Source: Taklimakanibacter sp049323275 (GTDB lineage Bacteria > Pseudomonadota > Alphaproteobacteria > Rhizobiales > Aestuariivirgaceae). From it: a stretch of 64,000 nucleotides of DNA. Within the stretch, counting starts at the first letter, position 1. Every line of letters starts with the position of its first letter. The notes below the pieces were generated by a model that was not told the origin of the DNA, made no database searches, and worked only from the letters and a program-made list of their open reading frames with translations. A program made the position numbers and the translations under genes. Below, piece after piece: positions 7,249-14,771 of this stretch. The DNA is taken from assembly GCA_049323275.1 (NCBI GenBank), contig JBMOOM010000024.1, positions 1 to 64,000 of the forward strand, written 5' to 3'.

Positions 7249-8891
7249 GCGGCGAGATCCTCGACCGCGCCGTCGCGCAGGTCGATGGCGAAATCGGCTG
7301 ACGGATTGCCATCGAGGCTGGCGTCCATGAGCCGCATGAATTTCGTCAGGCGCGCCTGCAGGCTGCCGGGCAGCCAGGCTTTGCCGGCGCGATAACGCCG
7401 GACCAGCGCGCGGTAGCGGGCAAGACGCTCGGGGGCGATGAAATCCAGCGCCAGGCTGTTGGCCTTGCGGAGTCGATACCAGTCGGTGATCATGTCGAGG
7501 AAAGTGAGCTGGCCGTCCGGCGCGCGGGACCCGATCTCTTCCGCCAGCAGAGAGCTCGCTTCGCCGGCAAGCCGATCAAGCTCATCCAGGCTGAGCAGCG
7601 GCGCCAGACGCGCGAGATCCTCCGGCCATTCCTTGGGCAGGTAACGCTCGCGCACCAGAAGCGCCAGATGCCGATCGAGGAAATCCGCGTGATTTCTCGC
7701 AGCCGTCAACTCTTCGCAATCCGCTTCGGCCCGATAGAAGGGAAAGGCCGTGTCGAAGCCCGGAACATCGTCGATCATCACCGTCTCGACCGCGAGCCGC
7801 TCCGCCGCGACCTCCACCAGCTTGTAAGCGGGCGGGAAAGCCACCATGGACGGCACCGCGACATTCACCAGAAAATCACCGGCGTCATGAAAGACCGCCG
7901 TGTGATTGACATGCAGATGGCCGCCGAAATGCACCTTGATGCCGGTCGCCGCCGCCGCTTCGGCGACGGCCCGCACCGGCACCCGGCGCAACGACTCGTT
8001 ATTGCCGAACAGGCCGATCTCATCGGCAAGCGCGCCATTCGACGGATTGATCATTGGATAGTGCGAGAAGACAATCAACCGTTTCCGCCGCTCCCGAGCG
8101 CGCCGCGCCACATCGCGCATCCAATCTAGAATGAAAGGCTTGTGGCGCAGCATAGCGTTCCAGCCGGCGCTGGTGCTGTCATGGTAGCTCGTCTCGGCGG
8201 CGGGATCGAGATCGCCATTGCGCGGCTCGAACACATTGGCGTCGAGGGACAGGACCCAGAGGCCGTCGACCGGCTCGACCAGATAGGACGCATCGATCAT
8301 GCGCCGCTCGGTCGCGCCATCGGCCGAACGGATGATGAAGGAGCGCCTGGCGAGATCGTCCTCGTCGCCGAACGGACTTTCCCAATGACGGTCGGCTGCT
8401 TGCCGGAAGAAGCCGAAAGCGGCCATGTCGGCAAGCGCCCTGGCATAACCACCGCAATACATGTCCTCGGTGACCAGACGCGCGACCGAAGAGCCTTGCG
8501 GCGCGGCCGCATCGCTCGTCACCAGCACATGGCTGCCGTCCTCATTGAGGAACCGCTTGCCGTGATGCCGCCCGTGAATGGCATAGAGATCGTGATTGCC
8601 GGGTGTGGCGAGGAAACGCAGCCCGTGGCGCCGCGTATAGTCCTCGAGCAGCGCGACGGTCTTCGCCATCGTGGCGCGCTGCCCGTCATCGCTGAGATCG
8701 CCCGCGATGATGACGAGCGAGATGCCGCGCCGGACGATGTCGTCGAGCAGCGCCCGCAGCGCCGGTCCGCTTTCGTTGAAGACACGCGTCGAGGCGATGC
8801 TGTCGGCGAAGCTGCGGAAAGCCGGTCCATCGCGGCCGGGCCAGGACGCGGTGTCATGATAATGCGGGTCGGCGATGACGGCGATCTTCAT
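7206..8891 (-). CDS. Calcineurin-like metallophosphoesterase with long C-terminal extension
   Basis: A 561-residue cytoplasmic phosphoesterase without signal peptide. The metal motifs are in order: DPH (residues 8-10), GDLSDDG (64-70), GNHD (98-101), SHYP (276-279) and GGHLH (323-327). This class III cyclic-nucleotide phosphodiesterase/GpdQ-like group hydrolyses phosphodiesters or monoesters. The last ~190 residues extend beyond the usual catalytic domain and are not recognised. It is the last gene of the ABC/phosphatase operon: one base separates its ATG from the stop of the preceding inositol-phosphatase-like gene. Its 3' end overlaps the convergent LacI gene by 43 bases. It likely acts on the imported compound. 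Confidence 0.85.
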   Translation of the reverse strand: MKIAVIADPHYHDTASWPGRDGPAFRSFADSIASTRVFNESGPALRALLDDIVRRGISLVIIAGDLSDDGQRATMAKTVALLEDYTRRHGLRFLATPGNHDLYAIHGRHHGKRFLNEDGSHVLVTSDAAAPQGSSVARLVTEDMYCGGYARALADMAAFGFFRQAADRHWESPFGDEDDLARRSFIIRSADGATERRMIDASYLVEPVDGLWVLSLDANVFEPRNGDLDPAAETSYHDSTSAGWNAMLRHKPFILDWMRDVARRARERRKRLIVFSHYPMINPSNGALADEIGLFGNNESLRRVPVRAVAEAAAATGIKVHFGGHLHVNHTAVFHDAGDFLVNVAVPSMVAFPPAYKLVEVAAERLAVETVMIDDVPGFDTAFPFYRAEADCEELTAARNHADFLDRHLALLVRERYLPKEWPEDLARLAPLLSLDELDRLAGEASSLLAEEIGSRAPDGQLTFLDMITDWYRLRKANSLALDFIAPERLARYRALVRRYRAGKAWLPGSLQARLTKFMRLMDASLDGNPSADFAIDLRDGAVEDLAAYLGRTERRQTGGA

Positions 8892-8892
8892 G

Positions 8893-9672
8893 TCATTCGA
8901 GCGCGATGCCGGTCGCGGCGCTGATGCCTGCGGCGATGCCGGGCGCTGCCGCGAGCACGGCGCCGCCCTGGGTCAGACCGTCCGGATGGAGGAAGGGACC
9001 GACGAGACCACCCGCCTCCTTCACCAGGAGCAGGCCGGCGAGACAGTCCCACGGATGCATATGCAGCTCGGCATAGGCATCCGAGCGGCCATCGGCGACG
9101 AAAGCGAGGCCGAGCGCCCCCGAAGCGGCGCGCCGCACATTGGCGCCGCGCCGCAGGATTTCGGCCACCGCATGAACGAAAAGGGCATGGGGCCGGCGAT
9201 TGGACCAGCCGAGCTCGACCGACGCCGCGTCGAAATCGGTCGTCGCGGCCACGGAGATCGGCGCGCCATTGCGCGTGGCGCCCCGGCCGCGCCGGGCGAA
9301 ATAAAGCTCATCGAGGCTCGGATTGTAGATGGCGCCGATCTCGGTGGCGTCCGCGCTGACGAAAGCGATGGAGATGCAGAAATGCGGGATGCCGCGCGCG
9401 AAATTCGCCGTGCCGTCGATCGGATCGAGCACCCAGCAATCGGACTTGATGACGCCGCCGGTCTCCTCGCCGAGAAATCCGTCTTCCGGAAAAACCTCGG
9501 CGAGGCGCGCCTTGAAATGCGCCTCGATCGCGATGTCGGTTTCGGTGAGGAAATCCTGCGGCCCTTTCATGCCGAAGCCCGGTCCGCGACGGGCAAAGCC
9601 GTCGCGGGCAATGGCGCCGGCGCTGAGGGCCACCTCACGGCAGAAGGCCGCCCGCCGATCGAGATCGATCAT
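8893..9672 (-). CDS. Inositol monophosphatase family protein (second copy)
   Basis: A 259-residue Mg-dependent phosphatase of the IMPase/FBPase/CysQ superfamily. Metal ligands are visible at GEE (residues 68-70), DPIDGT (83-88) and PWDCLAG (D209). The start ATG overlaps the stop of the upstream IMPase gene (ATGA), showing translational coupling; a longer open frame upstream is only an overlap with that gene. The two IMPase paralogues are clearly diverged, which suggests two different phosphomonoester substrates or two positions on one substrate. Candidates are inositol, sugar or histidinol phosphates; context favours the ABC transporter's ligand. Confidence 0.85.
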   Translation of the reverse strand: MIDLDRRAAFCREVALSAGAIARDGFARRGPGFGMKGPQDFLTETDIAIEAHFKARLAEVFPEDGFLGEETGGVIKSDCWVLDPIDGTANFARGIPHFCISIAFVSADATEIGAIYNPSLDELYFARRGRGATRNGAPISVAATTDFDAASVELGWSNRRPHALFVHAVAEILRRGANVRRAASGALGLAFVADGRSDAYAELHMHPWDCLAGLLLVKEAGGLVGPFLHPDGLTQGGAVLAAAPGIAAGISAATGIALE

Positions 9673-10502
9673 GCCGGCACCGTCGCGTCGATGTCCTGCG
9701 CGATCCGCCGCAAGGTCGGATAGTCGGCGCCGGCGCCCGTGGCGACATAGCCCGGACACTGGTGGTCCGGCGTGCCTTTCGCGACTTTGCCGAGGCCCAA
9801 TGGCGCATAACGACCGCCGGCCTGGCGCAGGATGAGAATGCCCGCCGTCACGTCCCAGGCATTGACGCCGGTGCCCATGGCTGCATCCGTCCAACCGGCC
9901 GCGATATGCGCGAGCGCCAGGGCAGCACTTCCCGGCCGCCGGAGCGTCGAAAAATTCTCGACGAGCTCGGCGAAATTGGCCAAGGCATTCTCCCGACCAT
10001 CCCGGCGGAAATCACGTCCGACCGGATAGCCGGTGATCAGGGTGGCGCGCTTCTCTTCCGCGATCGCGCGCGAACGCAGCTTCTCCCCATTGAGATAGGC
10101 GCCGGCGAGATCGCCCCGGAACAGCAGATTGGCCACCGGATCATAGATGGCGCCGGCGACGATCTCGTCATCGATCACGGCCCCCACCGAGACGCACCAG
10201 AAAGCAAGGCCGCGGGCGAAATTCGACGTGCCGTCGATGGGATCGACATACCAGCGGACGCGTCCGGCACCGCTGGCGCCCGCCTCCTCGCCGACCACGA
10301 CCGAATCCGGCGCTTCGGTCAGAATGAACTCACGAATGGCCGCTTCCGACTGGCGATCATATTGGGTCACGACATCGTGCAGGTCGCGCTTGTAGTCGAC
10401 CTCGATCGTCGAGCGGAAGGCGGCGAGCAGCGGCGCGCGCATCAATTGCGCTGCCCGGCAGGCCACATCGGCCAGCCGCTGGGAATGGACAGTATCGATC
10501 AT
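9669..10502 (-). CDS. Inositol monophosphatase family protein (first copy)
   Basis: A 277-residue IMPase-superfamily phosphatase. Motifs: GEE (residues 71-73), the signature DPIDGTSNFARG starting at D87, and AWDVTAG with D217. Its start overlaps the HAD stop and its stop overlaps the next IMPase start, both by ATGA, so the three phosphatase genes are made as a coupled set. It hydrolyses a phosphate monoester of a sugar or polyol in the cytoplasm; the natural substrate is unknown but is probably the compound imported by the same operon. Confidence 0.85.
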   Translation of the reverse strand: MIDTVHSQRLADVACRAAQLMRAPLLAAFRSTIEVDYKRDLHDVVTQYDRQSEAAIREFILTEAPDSVVVGEEAGASGAGRVRWYVDPIDGTSNFARGLAFWCVSVGAVIDDEIVAGAIYDPVANLLFRGDLAGAYLNGEKLRSRAIAEEKRATLITGYPVGRDFRRDGRENALANFAELVENFSTLRRPGSAALALAHIAAGWTDAAMGTGVNAWDVTAGILILRQAGGRYAPLGLGKVAKGTPDHQCPGYVATGAGADYPTLRRIAQDIDATVPA

Positions 10503-11293
10503 GCGGCAATCCCACGCAATGCCGCCTCGAACAATTCCAGAAGGCCGGCCGGATCGGCGACGACGGCGTCGGGGTGAAGCTTCAATTCATAGGGCATCTT
10601 ATAGGTGTCGCTCGCTTCCATGAGAATGGCCCCGCCGATCCCGGCGCGCCGGCCGCACAGGACATCGCGGTCAAAATTGTCGCCGACATACCAGGCCTCC
10701 GACGGATCCACGCCGAGCGCCCGCGTGGCGAGCAGGATCATTTCCGGATTTGGCTTGCGGACTTTCACCGCATCGCTGTGGATTTCGACGGCGAAGCGTC
10801 CAGTGAGCTTATGCTCGTCGAGGAAGTCGAGATGCACCTGGCCCGCCAGCGCATTGCTGACGATGCCGACCGGAACATTCGCCGCATCCGCCGCGTCGAG
10901 AAGATCGAGCAGGCCTCTCCTGATCTCGCGGTGGCTCTTCATATGTCCCATCTGCCGGCAGAGCTCGCGGGCATTCGCCACGACGATGTCGCGCGCCGCC
11001 GGAGGCCAGTCGCCGGCGACGAAATCGCCCCAGAATTCCTCATAAGTGAGCTCGCGCGGCGCGAAGGGACGCGACATGGCGTCCTTCCAATGCGAATCCG
11101 CCTTTGCACCCGCTTTGATGTCGTCGGCGATCTGATCGACCGCCAGCAGCGCGATGCCTGCCTGATCGAGGAGCCCGCGCACATGCTCCGCGAGCTTGCG
11201 CTCCCAACCGGGCTTCGGGGAAGTCAGCACGATGACGCCGCCGAAATCGAGAAGCAATGCACGCGGGCGCACGAGATTTTTCTTTACAGTCAC
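10499..11293 (-). CDS. HAD-IA family hydrolase (YihX-like sugar phosphatase)
   Basis: A 264-residue haloacid-dehalogenase-superfamily hydrolase. Motif I is LLLDFGGVIV (nucleophile D16), motif II IVSNA, motif III KVRKPNP and motif IV GDNFDRDV. The usual second Asp of motif I (DxD) is replaced by Gly, as in YihX-type glucose-1-phosphate phosphatases, where this position is also not Asp. I chose the GTG start at 11293 because AAGGAG is 11 bases upstream and the longer open frame adds only unrelated residues. It follows the second binding-protein gene after an 84-base gap holding a strong hairpin. The role is probably dephosphorylation of the imported substrate; dehalogenase activity is a less likely alternative. 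Confidence 0.8.
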   Translation of the reverse strand: MTVKKNLVRPRALLLDFGGVIVLTSPKPGWERKLAEHVRGLLDQAGIALLAVDQIADDIKAGAKADSHWKDAMSRPFAPRELTYEEFWGDFVAGDWPPAARDIVVANARELCRQMGHMKSHREIRRGLLDLLDAADAANVPVGIVSNALAGQVHLDFLDEHKLTGRFAVEIHSDAVKVRKPNPEMILLATRALGVDPSEAWYVGDNFDRDVLCGRRAGIGGAILMEASDTYKMPYELKLHPDAVVADPAGLLELFEAALRGIAA

Positions 11294-11326
11294 CTTGAAG
11301 AAATCTCCTTGTGAGCAATCAGTGGA

Positions 11327-11365
11327 GCCGGGATGGAAGCGGAGGACTGCCTCCTCCATCCCGGC
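11327..11365 (-). other. Intercistronic hairpin between binding protein and phosphatase genes
   Basis: An 11-bp perfect stem (GCCGGGATGGA with TCCATCCCGGC) encloses a second 5-bp stem (GGAGG/CCTCC). It lies between the last binding-protein stop and the HAD start, with no T tract. Such hairpins in ABC operons usually protect upstream mRNA or partly attenuate downstream genes, raising binding-protein levels over enzymes. The effect here is inferred. Confidence 0.65.
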
Positions 11366-11376
11366 TTGATGGCAGG

Positions 11377-12498
11377 TTATTTTTTGTAATTGACGCGCCA
11401 CAGATCCTGCCAATCCTGACGCGTGTCCCAATCGGCGAGGGCTGACGACGTGTCATACTGCTGGAGCCTGTCGAGCACCTTGCCGATGCCGGATGGCTCG
11501 TCCGCCGGCAGCTTGATATCGGGATTGGTCGGCAGCTTGCCGTCCTTGACCTGCGGCGCGATGCCCTCCTCGGTCAGCACATAGTGGATGAACAGCTTCG
11601 CGGCATTGGGACTCCTGGTGCCGCTGGCGATCAGACCGAGCTTCACATAGGTCCAGCCGGGCCAGGGCGCCAGATCGGCGCAGAGGCCGAGCTTATAGCC
11701 CTTGTCGGCATTGTCGCGGAACTTGGCCGAGCTCATCAGGCCGAAGAAGGGCTCCTTCTGGCCGGGCGCGCCGACGGCTTCCGAAATCGCATCGTCGCTG
11801 TCGGCGATGAGCGGCGCATTGGCGGCGAAGCTCTTCACCCACAGGGCCATGGCGCTGTCCGAGCCCGCCTCGATCTCCTTGCCGAAATGGGCCTTGTAGG
11901 CCGTCTTCATCTGGCCGTCGTCATGCATCGCGGTCTGGTTGAACCAGTCCGTGTAGGTGCCCTTCGACAGCGGATCGTAGAAGGCGACCTTTCCCTTCCA
12001 TTTGGCCTCGGTCAGCTCCCAGATATTCTTCACCGGGCAGGCGTCATAGACCTCGGTATTATACGCCCAGATGCTGGCATTGGTGGTGACGGCGAGCGGG
12101 TTCTGGAATTTCGCCGGTATCTTTCCGCCCATGTCGGGCGGCAGCCAGCTTTCGACGAATTTCTGCGGCAGGAGCTGGGCCAGTCCCGCCGGCGCATCGC
12201 TGATCAGCACCACATCGCCTTTGACGTTCTTCGCCTGCCCTTCGCGGATGATCATTTCCAGCTGGCCGCTCGCCGACACTTTGATGCCGGTCGCCTGCAC
12301 GCCGTATTTCTTGCTGAAATTCTCGGCCATCTCGACGATCTTGCCGGTGCTGTCATAGATGTTGATCGGCGCCTCTTTCTTGGCCGCCGCGATCAGCGCC
12401 TCGAGATCGAACTCCTCGGCGGCCGCGGAAGCGGACGGAACGGCAAGCAATGCCGCCAGCGCGACCAGCAGCCATTTTTTCTCACATGCCCGTATCAT
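11377..12498 (-). CDS. Periplasmic substrate-binding protein of ABC transporter (copy 2, Fbp/AfuA/PhnS-like)
   Basis: A 373-residue extracytoplasmic solute-binding protein with a Sec signal peptide (hydrophobic core WLLVALAALLAVPSASA, cleavage before AAEE). It belongs to the family that includes ferric-iron, 2-aminoethylphosphonate and hexose-phosphate binding proteins. The sequence is homologous along its whole length to the adjacent upstream copy, sharing stretches such as AENF.KKYGVQATG and LTEEGIAPQ, and has almost the same C-terminus. The ATG was chosen because AGGGAGGAG lies immediately upstream; the longer frame is read-back into the previous gene. The neighbouring phosphatases argue for a phosphorylated ligand and against iron. 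Confidence 0.85.
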   Translation of the reverse strand: MIRACEKKWLLVALAALLAVPSASAAAEEFDLEALIAAAKKEAPINIYDSTGKIVEMAENFSKKYGVQATGIKVSASGQLEMIIREGQAKNVKGDVVLISDAPAGLAQLLPQKFVESWLPPDMGGKIPAKFQNPLAVTTNASIWAYNTEVYDACPVKNIWELTEAKWKGKVAFYDPLSKGTYTDWFNQTAMHDDGQMKTAYKAHFGKEIEAGSDSAMALWVKSFAANAPLIADSDDAISEAVGAPGQKEPFFGLMSSAKFRDNADKGYKLGLCADLAPWPGWTYVKLGLIASGTRSPNAAKLFIHYVLTEEGIAPQVKDGKLPTNPDIKLPADEPSGIGKVLDRLQQYDTSSALADWDTRQDWQDLWRVNYKK

Positions 12499-12508
12499 GG
12501 TCTCCTCC

Positions 12509-13621
12509 CTATTTTTTGTAATTGATGCGCCACAGATCCTGCCAATCCTGGCGGGCATCCCAGTCCGAAACGGCGCTCGCCGAGTCATAAGGGAAGATCT
12601 GGTCCAGCACCTTGCCGATGCCCGACGGCTCATCGTCGGGAAGCTTGGCATCGCTGTTGGTCGACATCTTGCCATCGGCCGCCTGCGGCGCGATTCCCTC
12701 CTCGGTCAGCAGATAATGGATGAAGAGCTTCGCGGCATTGGGACTGTCGGTGCCCTTGGCGATGAAGCCGAGGCTCGGATAGAGCCAGCCTGCGAAAGGC
12801 TGGAGGCCGGCGCACAGGCCGAGCTTGGCGCCGTCCTTGTTGTTGCGGAACTTGGCCGAGCTCACGAGACCGACAAACTGCTCCTTCTGGTCCGGCGCGC
12901 CGACGGCATGCGCCGCCGCCTCGTCGGCATCGGTGAGAAGCGGACCGTTGGCGGCGAGCGCTTTGACCCAGGCGCCGGTCGCGCCGTCCTCATCGGCGGG
13001 CATGTCCTTGCCGAAATATTCCTTGTAGGCGGCCGCCACCTTGTCGTCGGCATGGTTCTTCATCTGGTTGAACCAGTCGACATAGGAGGCCTTGCCGAGC
13101 GGGTCCTGCATGGCGACCTTTCCCTTCCATTTCGGCTCGGTGAGCTCCCAGATGTTCTTGACCGGGCACTCCTTGTTGAGCTCGGTATTGTAGGCCCAGA
13201 GATTGGCCTCATTGGAAACGGTGAGCGGATTCTGGTAGCGCGCCGGAATCTTGTCGGCGAGATCGGGCGGCACCCAGCTCTCGACGAAGCCCTGCGGCAC
13301 CAGCTGCGCCACGCCGGCCGGCACGTCGCTGATCTGGATGACGTCGCCCTGCACATTCTTGGCCTGGCCTTCACGGATCACCATTTCGAGCTGGGCCGCG
13401 GCATTGGCCTTGGTGCCGGTCGCCTGGACGCCGTATTTCTTGGTGAAGTTCTCGGCCTGCTTCACGATCTTGCCGGTGCTCGAATAGACATTGATCGGCG
13501 GCTCTTTCTTCGCCGCGGCGACCAGCGCCTCGAGGTCGAATTTCTCCTCGGCCTGAGCCGGAACGCTCACGAGGGCCGACAAAGCGACTGCCGTCAACAA
13601 AAGTCCGACTTTGATCTTCAT
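12509..13621 (-). CDS. Periplasmic substrate-binding protein of ABC transporter (copy 1, Fbp/AfuA/PhnS-like)
   Basis: A 370-residue binding protein with signal peptide (MKIKVGLLLTAVALSALV..., cleavage after AQA). It is the tandem paralogue of the next gene; the two differ mainly in charged surface segments. There is no lipobox cysteine, so it should be freely periplasmic. GGGAGGAG precedes the ATG and only 13 bases separate it from the ATPase stop. Iron-binding members carry paired tyrosines for metal; I cannot assign these here. The gene context (phosphatases, LacI regulator) suggests a phosphorylated sugar or polyol. Confidence 0.85.
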   Translation of the reverse strand: MKIKVGLLLTAVALSALVSVPAQAEEKFDLEALVAAAKKEPPINVYSSTGKIVKQAENFTKKYGVQATGTKANAAAQLEMVIREGQAKNVQGDVIQISDVPAGVAQLVPQGFVESWVPPDLADKIPARYQNPLTVSNEANLWAYNTELNKECPVKNIWELTEPKWKGKVAMQDPLGKASYVDWFNQMKNHADDKVAAAYKEYFGKDMPADEDGATGAWVKALAANGPLLTDADEAAAHAVGAPDQKEQFVGLVSSAKFRNNKDGAKLGLCAGLQPFAGWLYPSLGFIAKGTDSPNAAKLFIHYLLTEEGIAPQAADGKMSTNSDAKLPDDEPSGIGKVLDQIFPYDSASAVSDWDARQDWQDLWRINYKK

Positions 13622-13634
13622 GGCTTCTCCTCCC

Positions 13635-14771
13635 TTATGAATTGAGTTTGCGCTGAGGCCTCAGCATCCGGTCCGCCCCCTCGAGACGGTCGCCGGCCGC
13701 ATCGAAGACATGCAGCGCCTTAGGTCTCGCCCAATAGGTGACGGCCTCGCCGACTTCGGCATCGGGCGGCTGATGGGTGATGAGGAACAGCTTCTCCGTC
13801 CCGCAAGTGAGCTCGATGATCCAGCTGCCGCCGGTCGGCAGGATGCCGGTCACCTGCGCGTCGCCCGACAGAACGCCGGCCGGCACCTCATCGCCCCGGC
13901 GTGCGATGCGGATCGCTTCGGGCCTGAGGGCTACCGCCGATGCGGCGGCGAGCTCATTGCCATGGGTGGCGAGGAAGCGGCGGGCAGTGGCGGAGAGTGC
14001 TGAATTCTTCTCCGCGAGCTCCACGATGTTGATCGGCGGATTGCCGACGAAGCGCGCCACGAAACGGTTGGCCGGCCGGTCATAGATGTCGTTCGGCGTG
14101 CCGACCTGCTGCAGCCTCCCGTCGCTCATCACCGCGATGGTGGTGGCGAGCGTCATCGCCTCCCACTGGTCATGCGTCACGAAGACGATCGTCGTCTTGA
14201 ACTCCTGATGCAGGCGCTTGAGCTCGGCACGCATCTCGAGCCGCAGCGCCGCGTCGAGATTGGACAAGGGCTCGTCGAGCAGCAGCACCTCGGGATTGAC
14301 GGCGAGCATGCGGGCGAGCGCCACACGCTGCTGCTGGCCGCCGGAAAGCTGCGAGGGATAGCGGTCACGATATTTTTCGATGCCGAGCGTCTTCATCACG
14401 CTCGCCACGCGGGCCTCGCGCTCGGATGGCGGCATGTTGCGCAGTCTCAGGCCGAAATCGATATTGCGCTCGATGGTCAGATGCGGCCAGAGAGCGTAGC
14501 TCTGGAAGACGAGCCCCATCTGGCGCTTCTCCGGCGGCACGAAAACACCTTGCGCGATCGAATCGACCACCCGCGGACCGACCTTGATCTCGCCGCCGCT
14601 CAGATGCTCGAGCCCGGCGATCATACGCAAGGTCGTCGTCTTGCCGCAGCCCGAAGGCCCGAGCAGGCACATGAATTCGCCGTCGCCGATTTCGAGATCG
14701 AGATCGGCCACCGCATTGGCGGCATTGCCGCCATAGTTCTTCTCGACACCGCTGAGATTGATCTTCGGCAT
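13635..14771 (-). CDS. ABC transporter ATP-binding protein (Fbp/Pot/Ugp type, with TOBE domain)
   Basis: A 378-residue ATPase: Walker A GPSGCGKTTT (residues ~38-47), Q-loop VFQSYALWPHLT, signature LSGGQQQRVALARML, Walker B VLLLDEPLSNLD and switch H in VTHDQ. The C-terminal ~120 residues form TOBE-like regulatory beta domains, with the ALRPEAIRIA start typical of this class. Its ATG directly follows the permease TGA, with no spacing, so the two are coupled. It powers the fused permease encoded upstream and serves one or both binding proteins downstream. Confidence 0.92.
   Translation of the reverse strand: MPKINLSGVEKNYGGNAANAVADLDLEIGDGEFMCLLGPSGCGKTTTLRMIAGLEHLSGGEIKVGPRVVDSIAQGVFVPPEKRQMGLVFQSYALWPHLTIERNIDFGLRLRNMPPSEREARVASVMKTLGIEKYRDRYPSQLSGGQQQRVALARMLAVNPEVLLLDEPLSNLDAALRLEMRAELKRLHQEFKTTIVFVTHDQWEAMTLATTIAVMSDGRLQQVGTPNDIYDRPANRFVARFVGNPPINIVELAEKNSALSATARRFLATHGNELAAASAVALRPEAIRIARRGDEVPAGVLSGDAQVTGILPTGGSWIIELTCGTEKLFLITHQPPDAEVGEAVTYWARPKALHVFDAAGDRLEGADRMLRPQRKLNS

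Noticed and set aside
11377..14771. Ferric iron (Fbp) transporter
   Set aside because: The families match, but the operon adds four phosphatase-type enzymes and a LacI regulator, with no iron regulator or siderophore gene, so a phosphorylated ligand is more likely.
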